From the NCBI RefSeq assembly GCF_016107305.1, contig NZ_RCVR01000001.1, positions 1-64,000 on the forward strand: 64,000 nucleotides of DNA, read 5' to 3'. The translations under genes were made by a program, and so were the position numbers. Shown here in pieces: positions 8,472 through 17,371 of this stretch (its first letter is position 1; each line of letters starts with the position of its first letter). The stretch is from Roseomonas sp. KE2513. GTDB taxonomy: Bacteria; Pseudomonadota; Alphaproteobacteria; Acetobacterales; Acetobacteraceae. The notes below the pieces were generated by a model. It searched no databases and had not been told where the DNA came from. It saw nothing but the letters and a program-made list of their open reading frames with translations.

Positions 8472-9740
8472 TTAGCCCCCGACGAGGATGAGCGAGATCG
8501 CGGGAACATAGGTCACGACAGCCAGGGCCGAGACCTGAACGGCAATGAAGGGTGCTACGCCGCGGTAGAGATCACCGGTCGGTACGTTGAAGAGCGACTG
8601 CATGACAAAGAGGTTCAGCCCGAAGGGCGGCGTGAACATCCCGATGGAGAGGTTCACTGTCATGACAATCCCAAAATGCACGGGATCGATCCCCACGTGC
8701 TTCACAATCGGCAGCAGCAACGGCGTGAGAACGAGGATCGCCGAGGTCGGGTCGATGAAGCAGCCGGCGATCAACAGCACGATGTTGATCACCAGCAGCA
8801 CCTGCCAGGCCGAGAGATCCATCGCCGCGATCCAGGCGACGAGCCGCGCCGGCGTGCCCGAGGTCGTGAGCATCCAGGCGAAGACGCCGGCCGCGGCCAC
8901 GATGACCATGATCTGCGCCGTCAGCACCATGGCATCCGCTGCCAGCTGCAGCAGCGCGCGCGGCCCGATGTCGCGGTACACCAGCGCCGAGACGAGCGCC
9001 GCGTAGACGCAGGCGATCCCCGCCGCCTCAGTCGGCGAGAAGACGCCGCCATAGATGCCGACGAAGACGATCGTCGGCATGCCCAGAGCCCAGAGGGCCC
9101 GGACCAGCGCGGTCCCGATCGCGGCGAGACTGAAGGGCGAGGTCCCGCCCACCCGCGCGATCGCCGCATGGGCCACGATGAACAGTGCCATAAATCCCGC
9201 CAGCAGCAGCCCCGGCAGCACGCCCGCCAGGAAGAGCTTAGGCACCGAAACCTCCGCCACCACGCCGTAGAGGATCATCGCGATGGAGGGCGGAATGACG
9301 ACATCAATGCCGGCGGAAGCCGCAATCACCCCGGTGGCGAAACGGCGCGAGTAGCCGGCCTGCTGGAGCGGCCCGTACAGGATGCGCCCCACCGTCGCCG
9401 TAGCCGCCGCGGAGGACCCGGAGATGGCGCCCACGATGGTAGAGGTTCCCACCGTCGCCAGGGCGAGGGAACCCGGCAGCCGCCCCACCACCGCGACGAC
9501 GAGCGCCACGATACGGCGGGCGATCACGCCGCTTGTCATCAGTTCCCCCGCGAAGAGAAAGAAGGGGATGGAGAGAAGCGCGAAGGAATCGACGCCACCG
9601 AACATCGCCTGGTGCAGCACCGTCGGCGGCACGTCGGAGACGAAGACGGCGTAGGCCGTGGCCGCTGCGAGGAGCACGAGGAAGACCGGAAAGCCCGCGC
9701 CGAGCATCGCGAGCGGGAGGGCGACAAGGGCCGCCGTCAC
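8472..9740 (-). CDS. dctM: TRAP transporter large permease DctM
   Basis: Large inner-membrane subunit (about 422 aa, around 12 hydrophobic segments) forming the translocation path of the TRAP transporter. Family stretches visible: FALLSIPFFLFAGELM, GSSAAATATVG, PPSIAMILYGV and FTPPFGLNLFVMQ. The start is taken as the GTG at 9740, giving [20 protein letters not shown] at the N terminus and a four-base GTGA overlap with the dctQ stop; the open frame extending further upstream would run across dctQ and has no TRAP similarity. Works with DctQ and DctP of this operon. Confidence 0.93.
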   Translation of the reverse strand: MTAALVALPLAMLGAGFPVFLVLLAAATAYAVFVSDVPPTVLHQAMFGGVDSFALLSIPFFLFAGELMTSGVIARRIVALVVAVVGRLPGSLALATVGTSTIVGAISGSSAAATATVGRILYGPLQQAGYSRRFATGVIAASAGIDVVIPPSIAMILYGVVAEVSVPKLFLAGVLPGLLLAGFMALFIVAHAAIARVGGTSPFSLAAIGTALVRALWALGMPTIVFVGIYGGVFSPTEAAGIACVYAALVSALVYRDIGPRALLQLAADAMVLTAQIMVIVAAAGVFAWMLTTSGTPARLVAWIAAMDLSAWQVLLVINIVLLIAGCFIDPTSAILVLTPLLLPIVKHVGIDPVHFGIVMTVNLSIGMFTPPFGLNLFVMQSLFNVPTGDLYRGVAPFIAVQVSALAVVTYVPAISLILVGG

Positions 9741-10249
9741 GCTCGCCGCCCGAACAGCCGCAGCAGCGCGGCAAGAGCCATCAGGCCGAAGCCCACGGGG
9801 ATCGCCGCATGCACCCACGCCATTGGCAGGCCCGCGGCCATGCTGGTCAGGCCGATGGTCCCGATCACGTCGAGGTATTCGAGTGACTGCAGCGCGATGA
9901 AGCCGAGGATCGTCACCAGGGCGATCGCCCCGGCGGCCTCGGCCACGCGGCGCGCGCGCCTGGGCAAGAGGCCCGCCACGAGGTCCATCGTGAGGTGCGT
10001 GCCACGCAGCGTGACGACGGCCGCGCCCAGGAAGACGCCCCAGACCATGGCGAAGGTCATGATCTCGTCCGCCGCCGGCACGGGCATGGAGAAGATGTAG
10101 CGCCCGGCGACATTGGCGACGTTCAGCCCGACGATGAACAGCATCAGCACGCCAAGAAGCCCGACGAGGGCCCGCTCCACGATCAGCGCGGCCCGCGGTA
10201 GCCGCACCTCCCCATGAGCCTCGACGAGGGGGGGAGGCGTGGCGTCCAC
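9737..10249 (-). CDS. dctQ: TRAP transporter small permease DctQ
   Basis: Small four-helix membrane subunit of the TRAP transporter, 170 aa. Four hydrophobic segments are visible, starting with [20 protein letters not shown], followed by the family motif [27 protein letters not shown] and a second pair of helices. The stop overlaps the dctM start by four bases and the GntR stop lies three bases upstream of this gene's start, so regulator and transporter are co-transcribed. This is the classical separate DctQ/DctM arrangement, unlike the fused TAXI permease at 32385. Confidence 0.92.
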   Translation of the reverse strand: MDATPPPLVEAHGEVRLPRAALIVERALVGLLGVLMLFIVGLNVANVAGRYIFSMPVPAADEIMTFAMVWGVFLGAAVVTLRGTHLTMDLVAGLLPRRARRVAEAAGAIALVTILGFIALQSLEYLDVIGTIGLTSMAAGLPMAWVHAAIPVGFGLMALAALLRLFGRRA

Positions 10250-10252
10250 CGC

Positions 10253-10909
10253 TCAGGCCGCCGTCAGGCCGGGCGAGAGGCGCTCGACTACCCGCCGCTG
10301 CACCGCGAGCATATGGGTCCGCATGGCACTCTCCGCCGCGTCTGGATCTCGTGCTGCGATGGCCTGGGCGACGGCCTGGTGCTCCGCGTCGCGCTGGCGA
10401 AGCGCGCTTGGGCAGGCGGCAGCCCGCCCCGCGATCGCCACCCGCACGTCGCGCCCTACCCGCCTGACGAGGGCGTAGAGCTCCGCCGCCAGCGCGTTGC
10501 GCGCCGCCGCCGCCACGGCAAGATGGAAGGCAAGATCGACCTTCCCCGCCCCCTCCCCGCTCGGCGTCGTCGCGGCCCGCAGGACGCGCGCGACCTCGAC
10601 GGGCGAGGCGCGCACGGCCGCCAGCCGCGCGAGGCCCGGTTCAAGCAGAAGCCGAAGCTCCGTCACCTCTACGGGATTGGTCAGCGGCACGAGGTCGTCC
10701 GACCGCAAGTTCCCCCGCCGACCCGGACGAGCAGGTTCGATCTCGCCAGCGTTGCGCAGGAGTTCGAGCGCGCTGCGAAGCCGGTGGCGCTTCACGGCCA
10801 GCCTCTCCGCCAGCACGCGCTCCGCCGGAAGCGGCCCGCCCGAGGCAACGATGGAGCGGAGGCTCGCGACCAGTGCGCTGTCGGCCTCCGTCGGGTCCGA
10901 GCCCTTCAT
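10253..10909 (-). CDS. GntR family transcriptional regulator (FadR/FCD subfamily)
   Basis: 218 aa DNA-binding repressor or activator. A compact N-terminal winged helix ([19 protein letters not shown] through RRGNL, residues about 25-68) is followed by an all-helical FCD domain. Probable metal/ligand residues are visible: the Asp-x3-His pattern in DLAFHLAV, His in [10 protein letters not shown], and His in MRTHML. FCD ligands are typically carboxylates. The gene is first in the operon with dctQ-dctM-dctP and divergent from the GMC oxidoreductase, so it most likely responds to the imported acid and controls both arms. Start ATG 10909 is preceded by AAGGAAGG. Confidence 0.9.
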   Translation of the reverse strand: MKGSDPTEADSALVASLRSIVASGGPLPAERVLAERLAVKRHRLRSALELLRNAGEIEPARPGRRGNLRSDDLVPLTNPVEVTELRLLLEPGLARLAAVRASPVEVARVLRAATTPSGEGAGKVDLAFHLAVAAAARNALAAELYALVRRVGRDVRVAIAGRAAACPSALRQRDAEHQAVAQAIAARDPDAAESAMRTHMLAVQRRVVERLSPGLTAA

Positions 10910-10939
10910 TCATGCCCCTTCCTTCTTCCCCACCACGCT

Positions 10940-10964
10940 AACCATTCACGGCTTTGGTTGACAA
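10940..10964. promoter_or_regulatory. Candidate GntR/FCD operator in divergent intergenic region
   Basis: Between the GntR gene and the GMC oxidoreductase gene there is an inverted repeat AACCA (10940-10944) with TGGTT (10955-10959). TTGGTTGACAA (10954-10964) matches the FadR-subfamily operator TNGTNNNACNA at five of six fixed positions. The region is only about 100 bases and must carry both divergent promoters. Assignment is inference from position and motif. Confidence 0.35.
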
Positions 10965-11011
10965 GTGGTTGCGGTGGATGGTCCCGTTCAGCACCTGTCG
11001 GGAGTGGTCGG

Positions 11012-12619
11012 TTGGAGCAGGACTATGTCATCGTTGGCGCGGGCTCGGCGGGCTGCACCCTCGCGCGGCGCCTCTCGGAGGGCGGCGCCAGCGTCCTCCT
11101 GCTGGAGGCCGGCGGCTGGGACCGCGATCCCTGGATCCACATCCCCCTTGGCTGGGGTCGCATCCTCCAGCAGCGCAAGCACGACTGGGGCTACGACTGC
11201 GAGCCCGAGGAATCCGTCGGCGGCCGCGCTGTCGAGTGCGCACGCGGCAAGGTTGTCGGCGGGTCATCCTCCACGAACGCCATGGCCTATGTGCGCGGCA
11301 ACCGCGCCGACTACGATGGGTGGGGCGCGCGCGGCCTACCGGGATGGGACTACGCCTCCGTCCTCCCCTATTTCCGCCGGCAGGAGACCTGGTCGGGTGG
11401 CGCGGACGCTTATCGCGGCGGCGAGGGCCCGCTCGGCACGAAGCCATGCGGCTACGCCGACCCCCTGCTCGACGCCTTTGCCGCGGCAGGCCGAGACGCC
11501 GGCTTCGGCTGGACCGACGACTACAACGGCGCGCGGCAGGAGGGCTTCGGCACCCTGCAGATGACCATCCGCAATGGTCGCCGCTCCTCCGCCGCCACCG
11601 CCTATCTCAGGCCGGCGCTGCGGGGCGGACACGTCCGCATCCTCGTGCGCGCCCACGCCACCGGCCTTGCCTTCGAGGGCGGGCGCTGCGTCGGTGTCAC
11701 CTATCGCCAGGGCGGCGAAACCCGCACCGCCCGCGCAGGGCGGGAGGTGATCCTCTCGGGCGGCGCCATCAACTCGCCGCAGCTCCTGATGCTCTCGGGC
11801 CTCGGCGATCCGGAGACGCTGCGGCGCCTCGACATCCAGGTTCGCGTCCCACTATCCGGCGTCGGCCGCAACCTGCGGGACCACGTCTCGGTCATGCTGC
11901 CCTATGCACGCGGCGTCCCCGGTCCCTTCCCACGGGCCATGCGCGCCGACCGCATCGGCCTCTCCGTCGCCCGCGCCTACCTTCGCGGCACCGGCATCGC
12001 GAGCGACGTGCCCGGCGGCGTCACCGCCTTCCTGCGTAGCAGCACGGCCGGCGCGGCGCCGGACCTCCAATTCCTCCTCACCGCCGCGCCCTTCACGGCC
12101 CAGCCCTGGCTCCGCCGCCCCTTCCCGGACGGCTTCGGCTGCCGCGCCGTGCTCCTCCACCCCGAGAGCGAGGGCCAGGTTGCGCTCCTCTCCGCCGACC
12201 CTTTTGCCCCGCCGCGGATCCGCCAGAACTTTCTCTCCACCGAGCGCGACCGCGCACGCCTGCGCGAAGGCCTGCGCATGATCCGCGAAACGATGGCGCA
12301 GCCCTCAATGGCGCCCTTCCGCGCGCGCGAGGCTGTGCCCGGCGAGGGGCGCGCCTCTGATGCCGATCTCGACGCCCATGTCCGTGCCACCGCCATCACT
12401 GTTCACCACCCGCTCGGCACCTGCGCCATGGGCACCGACGGGCGCGCAGTCCTCGGCGGCGACCTGCGCGTGCGCGGCGTGGAGGGGCTGCGCGTGGTGG
12501 ACGCCTCCGCCATCCCCACCACCGTCTCCGGCAACATCAACGCGGCTGTCATCATGATCGCGGAGCGCGCCTCCGACCTCATTCTCGGGCGCCCAACGGA
12601 GCCGCGCGCGGTGCTCTGA
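11012..12619 (+). CDS. GMC family FAD-dependent oxidoreductase
   Basis: Glucose-methanol-choline family flavoenzyme oxidising an alcohol to an aldehyde; 535 aa, typical for choline-dehydrogenase-like or alkyl/aryl-alcohol dehydrogenases. Motifs: FAD loop [18 protein letters not shown] at residues about 8-25, GMC signature 1 around [19 protein letters not shown], signature 2 [18 protein letters not shown], and C-terminal HPLGTCAMG plus GNINAAVIM with the catalytic His/Asn region. The start is the TTG at 11012, preceded by GGGAG seven bases upstream; longer readings would run into the opposite-strand regulator. Divergent from GntR and followed 80 bases later by the bicupin dioxygenase. Confidence 0.9.
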   Translation: MEQDYVIVGAGSAGCTLARRLSEGGASVLLLEAGGWDRDPWIHIPLGWGRILQQRKHDWGYDCEPEESVGGRAVECARGKVVGGSSSTNAMAYVRGNRADYDGWGARGLPGWDYASVLPYFRRQETWSGGADAYRGGEGPLGTKPCGYADPLLDAFAAAGRDAGFGWTDDYNGARQEGFGTLQMTIRNGRRSSAATAYLRPALRGGHVRILVRAHATGLAFEGGRCVGVTYRQGGETRTARAGREVILSGGAINSPQLLMLSGLGDPETLRRLDIQVRVPLSGVGRNLRDHVSVMLPYARGVPGPFPRAMRADRIGLSVARAYLRGTGIASDVPGGVTAFLRSSTAGAAPDLQFLLTAAPFTAQPWLRRPFPDGFGCRAVLLHPESEGQVALLSADPFAPPRIRQNFLSTERDRARLREGLRMIRETMAQPSMAPFRAREAVPGEGRASDADLDAHVRATAITVHHPLGTCAMGTDGRAVLGGDLRVRGVEGLRVVDASAIPTTVSGNINAAVIMIAERASDLILGRPTEPRAVL

Positions 12620-12699
12620 GCGGAGCAACCATTTCCGCTTGCCGGTCATCATGGGTTGGATCTACGGTCGCTTGGCGGTCACCCCTTCGCGGAGGTCCC

Positions 12700-13851
12700 A
12701 TGGACACGAACCTTCCCCCGGCTTCCTCTCAGGAGCCAGACGCCAACCGGGAAGCCGCGCTCCGCGGCCTCTATGATGACCTCGCGCGGCATAACCTCTT
12801 CCCCTTTTGGGCGACGTCCAAGGACACGGACCACGACGAAATCCGCCAGCTCATGGCGACGCGGAAGGCGGTGCCGCACCTCTGGTCATTCGCTGACGAC
12901 ATCGAGCCGATCCTCCGCCGCTCCGCCGAGCTCGTCTCCACGGCAGACAGCGACCGGCGCTCGGTCATCCTCGTGAACCCCGGCCTTGCCCCGCAGCGTG
13001 CCTCGGTCTCCACGATGTACACGGCCTACCGACTGAACGACCCCAACGAGATCATGCCGCCCCACAAGCACACGCCGAGCGCCATCCGCTTCGGCCTGAC
13101 GGGCAAGGGCAACTTCACGGGGGTGGAGGGCGAGGACATCGTCTTCGGCCCCGGCGACATGGTGCTGACACCGATCGACACGTGGCATAACCACGGCACG
13201 GTCGGCGACGAGCCCGCGATCAACCTCTCCGTCCTCGACCTGCCGCTGGTCGAGACGCTCAACGCCGTCTCCTTCGACCACCACTACGTCGAGGACGACG
13301 CGGTGGTGAAGAAGCAGTCGGCCCGCTTCCCCGACGACTACTCCCACCGCATCTACGGCACCGGCGGCATGCGGCCGCGCTTCGTGAACCATATCCGCGG
13401 CGCCGGCCATTCCTCACCCATGTATGTCTATCGCTGGGAGGCGATGCAGGCCCTGCTGGACCGCCACGCCGATTGGGACGGCGACCCGCATGAAGCGATC
13501 ATGGTGGAGTACGTCGATCCCACCACTGGCGGCCCCGTGTTCAAGACGATCACCTTCTTCGCGCAGATGCTCCGCCCCGGCGAGCGCACCCTGCCGCTGC
13601 GCCAGACCGCCAGCCTGCTCGTCGCGCCCTTCCGTGGCAGCGGCCACTCCATCGTGGACGGCAAGCGGCTCGACTGGCGGGAATTCGACACCATGGCTGT
13701 CCCCGGCGGCTCCTGGTGCGAGCACGTGAACGGCTCCGCGACCGAACCCGCGATCCTCTTCGTCGCCAGCGACGAGCCGGCGCAGAAGGCCTTCTCCCTC
13801 TATCGGAAATGGGGCCGTGCCGCTGATGGCGAGGTGTCCCGGCTTGCCTGA
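12700..13851 (+). CDS. Gentisate 1,2-dioxygenase-like bicupin
   Basis: 383 aa cytosolic bicupin of the gentisate/salicylate/1-hydroxy-2-naphthoate dioxygenase group: non-haem Fe(II) ring-cleaving dioxygenases acting next to the carboxylate of hydroxybenzoates. The first cupin keeps the iron ligands: His-Lys-His in MPPHKHTPSAIRFGLTGKG and a downstream His in TPIDTWHNHG. The second cupin (MLRPGERTLPLRQTASLL to VPGGSWCEHVNG) has lost the His-x-His pair. Followed by, and overlapping, the LVIVD-propeller gene. Whether gentisate itself is the substrate is not certain; related bicupins use aminated or nitro-substituted salicylates. Confidence 0.82.
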   Translation: MDTNLPPASSQEPDANREAALRGLYDDLARHNLFPFWATSKDTDHDEIRQLMATRKAVPHLWSFADDIEPILRRSAELVSTADSDRRSVILVNPGLAPQRASVSTMYTAYRLNDPNEIMPPHKHTPSAIRFGLTGKGNFTGVEGEDIVFGPGDMVLTPIDTWHNHGTVGDEPAINLSVLDLPLVETLNAVSFDHHYVEDDAVVKKQSARFPDDYSHRIYGTGGMRPRFVNHIRGAGHSSPMYVYRWEAMQALLDRHADWDGDPHEAIMVEYVDPTTGGPVFKTITFFAQMLRPGERTLPLRQTASLLVAPFRGSGHSIVDGKRLDWREFDTMAVPGGSWCEHVNGSATEPAILFVASDEPAQKAFSLYRKWGRAADGEVSRLA

Positions 13852-14989
13852 AAGCGTTCTCTCCGGCAGCCGGAACGTCTCGCTCCTCTCCCACCTCGAC
13901 CTCCCCGGCGGCGGGCAGGTCTGGGTGGACGGAACCACGCTCTACGTCGCCCATATGCGCCCGCCGCACGGCACCACGGTGGTGGACATCGCGGACCCGC
14001 GGAACCCCCGCGTGCTCCACCACATCCCGATCCCCGCCGGCTGGCACTCGCACAAAGTGCGCGCCGCCAACGGGCTGATGCTCGTGAACCACGAGAAGTT
14101 CGGCCCCGGCAACGAGGAGTTCGGCGCCGGAATGATGATCTACGACGTTCGCGACCCCGCGAACCCGCGCGAGCTCACAAAGGTCGCCATGTCCGGCAAG
14201 GGCGTACACCGCTTCACCTTCGACGGCACCCTCGCCTATGTCTCGGCGACGGAGGCCGGCTATGTCGGCAACTTTCCTGCCGTCCTCGATCTCTCCGACC
14301 CCGCACGCCCGCGCGAGATCATGCGCTGGTGGGCGCCCGGCCAGCATGCTGCCGGCGGCGAGCGCGATGACATGCCCGAAGGCTGGCCGACGCCCCGCTG
14401 CCACCACCCCATGCGCCTTGGCGATCGCCTCTACCTTTCCTACTGGCACCACGGGATGTGGACGCTCGACATCTCCGACATGGCGAACCCGCGCCCGGTC
14501 GCGCACGTCAACACCTCCGCCGCCTTCCCGCACCCGACCCATACCTGCATGCCGGTGCCCGAGCCCGTGAAGGGCCGCCGCATCCTCATCGTCGCCGATG
14601 AGGACGTGGCGAAGCTCTACCCCGCCGCGCCCTCCTTCCTCTGGTTCTACGACATCACTGACGAGACGAACCCTACCGTCATCTCCACCTTCCAGGTGCC
14701 CGGCCTTGACCTCGACGGATCACCGCAACCGGCGATGACCGGCTGCCACCAGCCCTCCGAAGCCTTCCGCGGCACGGTGCTGCCCTGCGCCTGGTTCGCC
14801 ATGGGCCTGCGCATCGTGGACTTCTCCGACCCCTTCGCTCCGCGCGAGGTCGGCCACCACGTGCCAGCCCCAGCCCCGGGCGCAGACCGCGCCTCATCCA
14901 ACGACGTCACCATCGACGACCGCGGCCTGATCTACCTCGTGGACCGCGTGGCCGGGGTGCAGATCCTCGAATCCCCCCTTATCCGCTGA
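13826..14989 (+). CDS. LVIVD-repeat beta-propeller protein, His-rich, unknown function
   Basis: About 387 aa, cytosolic (no signal peptide). Repeated blade ends of the VVDIADPRNPRVL / DVRDPANPREL / DISDMANPRPV / DFSDPFAPREV type mark LVIVD repeats forming a propeller. Conserved-looking His recur once per blade: GWHSHKVRA, KGVHRFTF, PRCHHPM and YWHHGMW, FPHPTHTCM, TGCHQPSE. That pattern recalls His-lined metal propellers such as SBP56/methanethiol oxidase or carotenoid oxygenases, but no direct homology is claimed. Start uncertain: ATG 13826 is used; GTG 13817 and TTG 13844 (overlapping the dioxygenase stop, GAGG nine bases upstream) are alternatives. Sits between dioxygenase and RidA, so a catabolic role is likely. 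Confidence 0.75.
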   Translation: MARCPGLPESVLSGSRNVSLLSHLDLPGGGQVWVDGTTLYVAHMRPPHGTTVVDIADPRNPRVLHHIPIPAGWHSHKVRAANGLMLVNHEKFGPGNEEFGAGMMIYDVRDPANPRELTKVAMSGKGVHRFTFDGTLAYVSATEAGYVGNFPAVLDLSDPARPREIMRWWAPGQHAAGGERDDMPEGWPTPRCHHPMRLGDRLYLSYWHHGMWTLDISDMANPRPVAHVNTSAAFPHPTHTCMPVPEPVKGRRILIVADEDVAKLYPAAPSFLWFYDITDETNPTVISTFQVPGLDLDGSPQPAMTGCHQPSEAFRGTVLPCAWFAMGLRIVDFSDPFAPREVGHHVPAPAPGADRASSNDVTIDDRGLIYLVDRVAGVQILESPLIR

Positions 14990-15002
14990 GAGGAACCGCA
15001 AG

Positions 15003-15389
15003 GTGCCGCGCGAAGACGTCTACCCCATCGGGAAGAAGAACCCGAACCTGCCCTTCCATCCCGCCGTGCGCGCGGGCGACTTCGTCTTCGTCTCCGGCCA
15101 GGTCGCCAAGGACGCGGAGGGCAACATGATCTCCGGCACGATCGAGGAGGAGACGAAGTGGACCTGCCTCTCCATCGCCCGCGTGCTGGAGGCCGAAGGC
15201 CTGACGCTCGCCGACGTCGTGCGCGTGACGACCTATCTCGAGGATACGCGCGACTTCGGCCGCTACAACAAGGTCTTCGCCGAGCACTTCAAGGACGCGA
15301 CGCTCGCCCGCACCACCGTGCAGGCACAGGCCGTCATCAGCACAAAGATCGAGATGGACGCGATTGCCTACGCGCCGCGGGCCAAGTGA
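15003..15389 (+). CDS. RidA family enamine/imine deaminase-like protein
   Basis: 128 aa YjgF/YER057c/UK114 fold, usually a trimer that hydrolyses reactive enamine/imine intermediates. Seen: FVFVSGQVAKDAEGNM, VVRVTTYLEDTRDFGRYNKVF and the C-terminal ARTTVQAQAV with the conserved Arg, followed by KIEMDAIA with the conserved Glu. Start GTG 15003 is preceded by GAGAGGA. In catabolic clusters RidA-like genes often encode pathway-specific deaminases (for example in aminophenol or nitroaromatic degradation), which fits its position behind a ring-cleavage dioxygenase. Ten bases separate it from the GST gene. Confidence 0.9.
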   Translation: MPREDVYPIGKKNPNLPFHPAVRAGDFVFVSGQVAKDAEGNMISGTIEEETKWTCLSIARVLEAEGLTLADVVRVTTYLEDTRDFGRYNKVFAEHFKDATLARTTVQAQAVISTKIEMDAIAYAPRAK

Positions 15390-15399
15390 GGGGAACAGG

Positions 15400-16002
15400 A
15401 TGCTGAAGCTGCTGGGACGCGCGACCTCCGGTAACGTGCAGAAGGTCCTCTTCCTCCTCGAGGAGACCGGCACTTCCTACGAGCGCGAGGACTATGGCCG
15501 CCAGTTCGGCAACACCGCCACGCCGCAATACAAGGCGATGAACCCGAACTCGAAGGTGCCGACACTCGTGGACGGCGAGGTCATGGTCTGGGAATCCAAC
15601 ACCATCCTCCGCTATCTCGCGGCCGGCCACGCGCCGGAGATGCACGGCACCACGCCCGCGGAGCGCAGCGAGGTGGAGCGCTGGATGGACTGGCTCCTCG
15701 CCCAGCTCAACGCCCCCTACCTCGTCATGTTCCGCGAGGCCAAGAAGGCGCCGGACGAGCGTGCACCTGAGTTCGCCGCCCAGCTTGCGGAGATCAACAC
15801 CTTGCTCACGATCCTCGACGGGCAGCTCGCGGCGGCCGAGTGGCTCGCCCTCGGCCGCATGACGCTGGCCGACATCGCGCTGGCCCCTATCGTCGCCCGC
15901 TGCCTCGACTTTCCGATCGAGCGCCCGCCGCTCCCCGCGCTGGAAGCCTGGCGCACCCGCATCGCTGCCCGCCCCGCCTTCGCGAAGGCCACGGCGGGGT
16001 GA
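15400..16002 (+). CDS. Glutathione S-transferase family protein
   Basis: 200 aa with N-terminal thioredoxin-like domain (LKLLGRATSGNVQKVLFLLEE, then NPNSKVPTLVDG with the cis-Pro and WESNTILRYLA for glutathione contacts) and an all-helical C-terminal domain (MTLADIALAPIVAR motif). Start ATG 15400 with GAGGGGA upstream. Behind a gentisate-dioxygenase-like gene, a glutathione-dependent maleylpyruvate isomerase role is a reasonable hypothesis, because gentisate operons commonly carry such a GST-fold enzyme; no fumarylpyruvate hydrolase is present here. The stop overlaps the following Bug gene start (GTGA). Confidence 0.88.
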   Translation: MLKLLGRATSGNVQKVLFLLEETGTSYEREDYGRQFGNTATPQYKAMNPNSKVPTLVDGEVMVWESNTILRYLAAGHAPEMHGTTPAERSEVERWMDWLLAQLNAPYLVMFREAKKAPDERAPEFAAQLAEINTLLTILDGQLAAAEWLALGRMTLADIALAPIVARCLDFPIERPPLPALEAWRTRIAARPAFAKATAG

Positions 16003-16967
16003 CCCGCGCCGCACGCCGCACCTTCCTCCTCGGTGGCCTCGCGGCAGGGGTGGCGGGCGCGGCGCGCGCGCAGCCGGAGCCCTATCCCTCGCGTCCTATC
16101 CGCCTCGTCGTGCCCTTCGCGCCGGGTGGCGGCACCGACCTCATCGCGCGCATCCTCGCCGTGCGGCTGGGCGAGATCCTCGGCGGCAGCGTCGTCGTCG
16201 AGAACCGCGCGGGCGCGTCGGGAGCCATCGGCACCGCCGCCGTCGCGCGCTCCAAGCCGGACGGCTACGCACTCCTGTTCACCTCGTCGCCGGCCATCGT
16301 CGTTCTGCCCGCGCTGCAGCCACCCCCGCCCTACGATCCGGAGCGGGACCTGACACCCATCGCAACCATCGCGCGACAGGCCATCCTCTTCGTCGTCCCC
16401 GCGGCCTCACCTCATAAAACGTTGCAGGACCTCGTGGCTGCGGCAGCAGCGACGGCGCTGCCCTATGGCACGCCAGGCGCCGGCACGGACCCGCATCTCG
16501 CCGGGCTCGCCCTCGCGGACGCTGCTCGCGTCGCGCTCACCCACGTGCCCTATCGAGGTGGCGGACCTGCCCTGAACGGCCTAATGACGGGCGAGGTAGC
16601 CTTCCTCCCCGCGCTCACAGGGGTTGCGAAGCCGCTGCTGGAGGACGGCCGCGCCCGCGCGCTCGCGACGACGAGCCCGCACCGCCACACCGACCTGCCG
16701 GATGTTCCCACCACGACGGAACTCGGCTTCCCTTCCGTGGATCTCGTCCCCTGGTGGGGCCTTTTCGCCCCGCCCGGCCTGGATGCCGCGGCCGTCCAAC
16801 GCCTTGCAGCCGCCACCGCCGAGCTGGGGCGCGACCCCACTTGGTCGAGCCGCCTTGAGAAGCTCTCGGTGGAGCCCATCAGCTTCGACGCCCTCCGCAC
16901 CGCCCAGGAGGTCAGTGGTCAGATCGCGTCCTGGCGCACCCGCCTAGCCGGGCGCTCAATCGACTGA
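15999..16967 (+). CDS. Bug-type tripartite tricarboxylate receptor (TctC family)
   Basis: 322 aa periplasmic solute receptor from a GTG at 15999 sharing four bases with the GST stop. The signal peptide RRTFLLGGLAAGVAGAARAQ is preceded by an Arg pair. Family blocks: SRPIRLVVPFAPGGGTD, VVENRAGASGAIGT, SKPDGYALLF, THVPYRGGGPALN. Last gene of the GMC-bicupin-propeller-RidA-GST set, so it probably binds the carboxylate catabolised by this cluster. No TctAB partner is present in the window. Confidence 0.92.
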   Translation: MTRAARRTFLLGGLAAGVAGAARAQPEPYPSRPIRLVVPFAPGGGTDLIARILAVRLGEILGGSVVVENRAGASGAIGTAAVARSKPDGYALLFTSSPAIVVLPALQPPPPYDPERDLTPIATIARQAILFVVPAASPHKTLQDLVAAAAATALPYGTPGAGTDPHLAGLALADAARVALTHVPYRGGGPALNGLMTGEVAFLPALTGVAKPLLEDGRARALATTSPHRHTDLPDVPTTTELGFPSVDLVPWWGLFAPPGLDAAAVQRLAAATAELGRDPTWSSRLEKLSVEPISFDALRTAQEVSGQIASWRTRLAGRSID

Positions 16968-16986
16968 GCCGCGGCTTCACGCCTCG

Positions 16987-17358
16987 TCAGACGTGGAAGC
17001 TCTCGCCGCAGCCGCAGCGGCCCTTCTCGTTCGGATTGGTGAAGGTGAAGCCGGCCGACATCGCCTTCTTCTCGTAATCCATCACCGTGCCGATCAGGAA
17101 TAGCGTCGCCTTGCGGTCGACGAGCACCGTTACACCCTTATCCGTGACGACCTCGTCGCCCGGCCCCGCCCCGTCAACCCAGTCGATCTGATAGGACATG
17201 CCCGAGCAGCCCTTGGTGGAAACGGCGACGCGCAGCAGCTTCCCGCCATCGCCTTTCGCGTAGAGCGCGCGCAACCGCTCCGCCGCCGCATCCGACAGCG
17301 ACATCAGCGGCGGCAACGCCCGGCGCGGCTTCGGGGCGTCGGTGGTGGTCGTGCTCAT
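16987..17358 (-). CDS. sufA: SufA/IscA-type iron-sulfur carrier
   Basis: A-type Fe-S carrier that receives clusters from the SufBCD scaffold and delivers them to apo-enzymes. 123 aa with the three invariant cysteines: Cys51 in TKGCSGMSY, Cys115 and Cys117 in GRCGCGESF. A 20-residue Thr/Pro-rich N-terminal extension precedes the HesB domain. Last gene of the suf operon, 13 bases after sufT. Converges with the Bug receptor gene. Confidence 0.92.
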   Translation of the reverse strand: MSTTTTDAPKPRRALPPLMSLSDAAAERLRALYAKGDGGKLLRVAVSTKGCSGMSYQIDWVDGAGPGDEVVTDKGVTVLVDRKATLFLIGTVMDYEKKAMSAGFTFTNPNEKGRCGCGESFHV

Positions 17359-17371
17359 CTCCGGCCCTTCT

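Noticed and set aside
8676-10100. 474-codon plus-strand open frame opposite dctM and dctQ
   Set aside because: Composed mostly of Arg, His and Asp repeats with no domain; dctM/dctQ on the other strand are certain.
10958-10963. TTGACA as the -35 box of the GMC gene
   Set aside because: No acceptable -10 sequence follows at 16-18 bases (GTCCCG); it is treated as part of the operator candidate instead.
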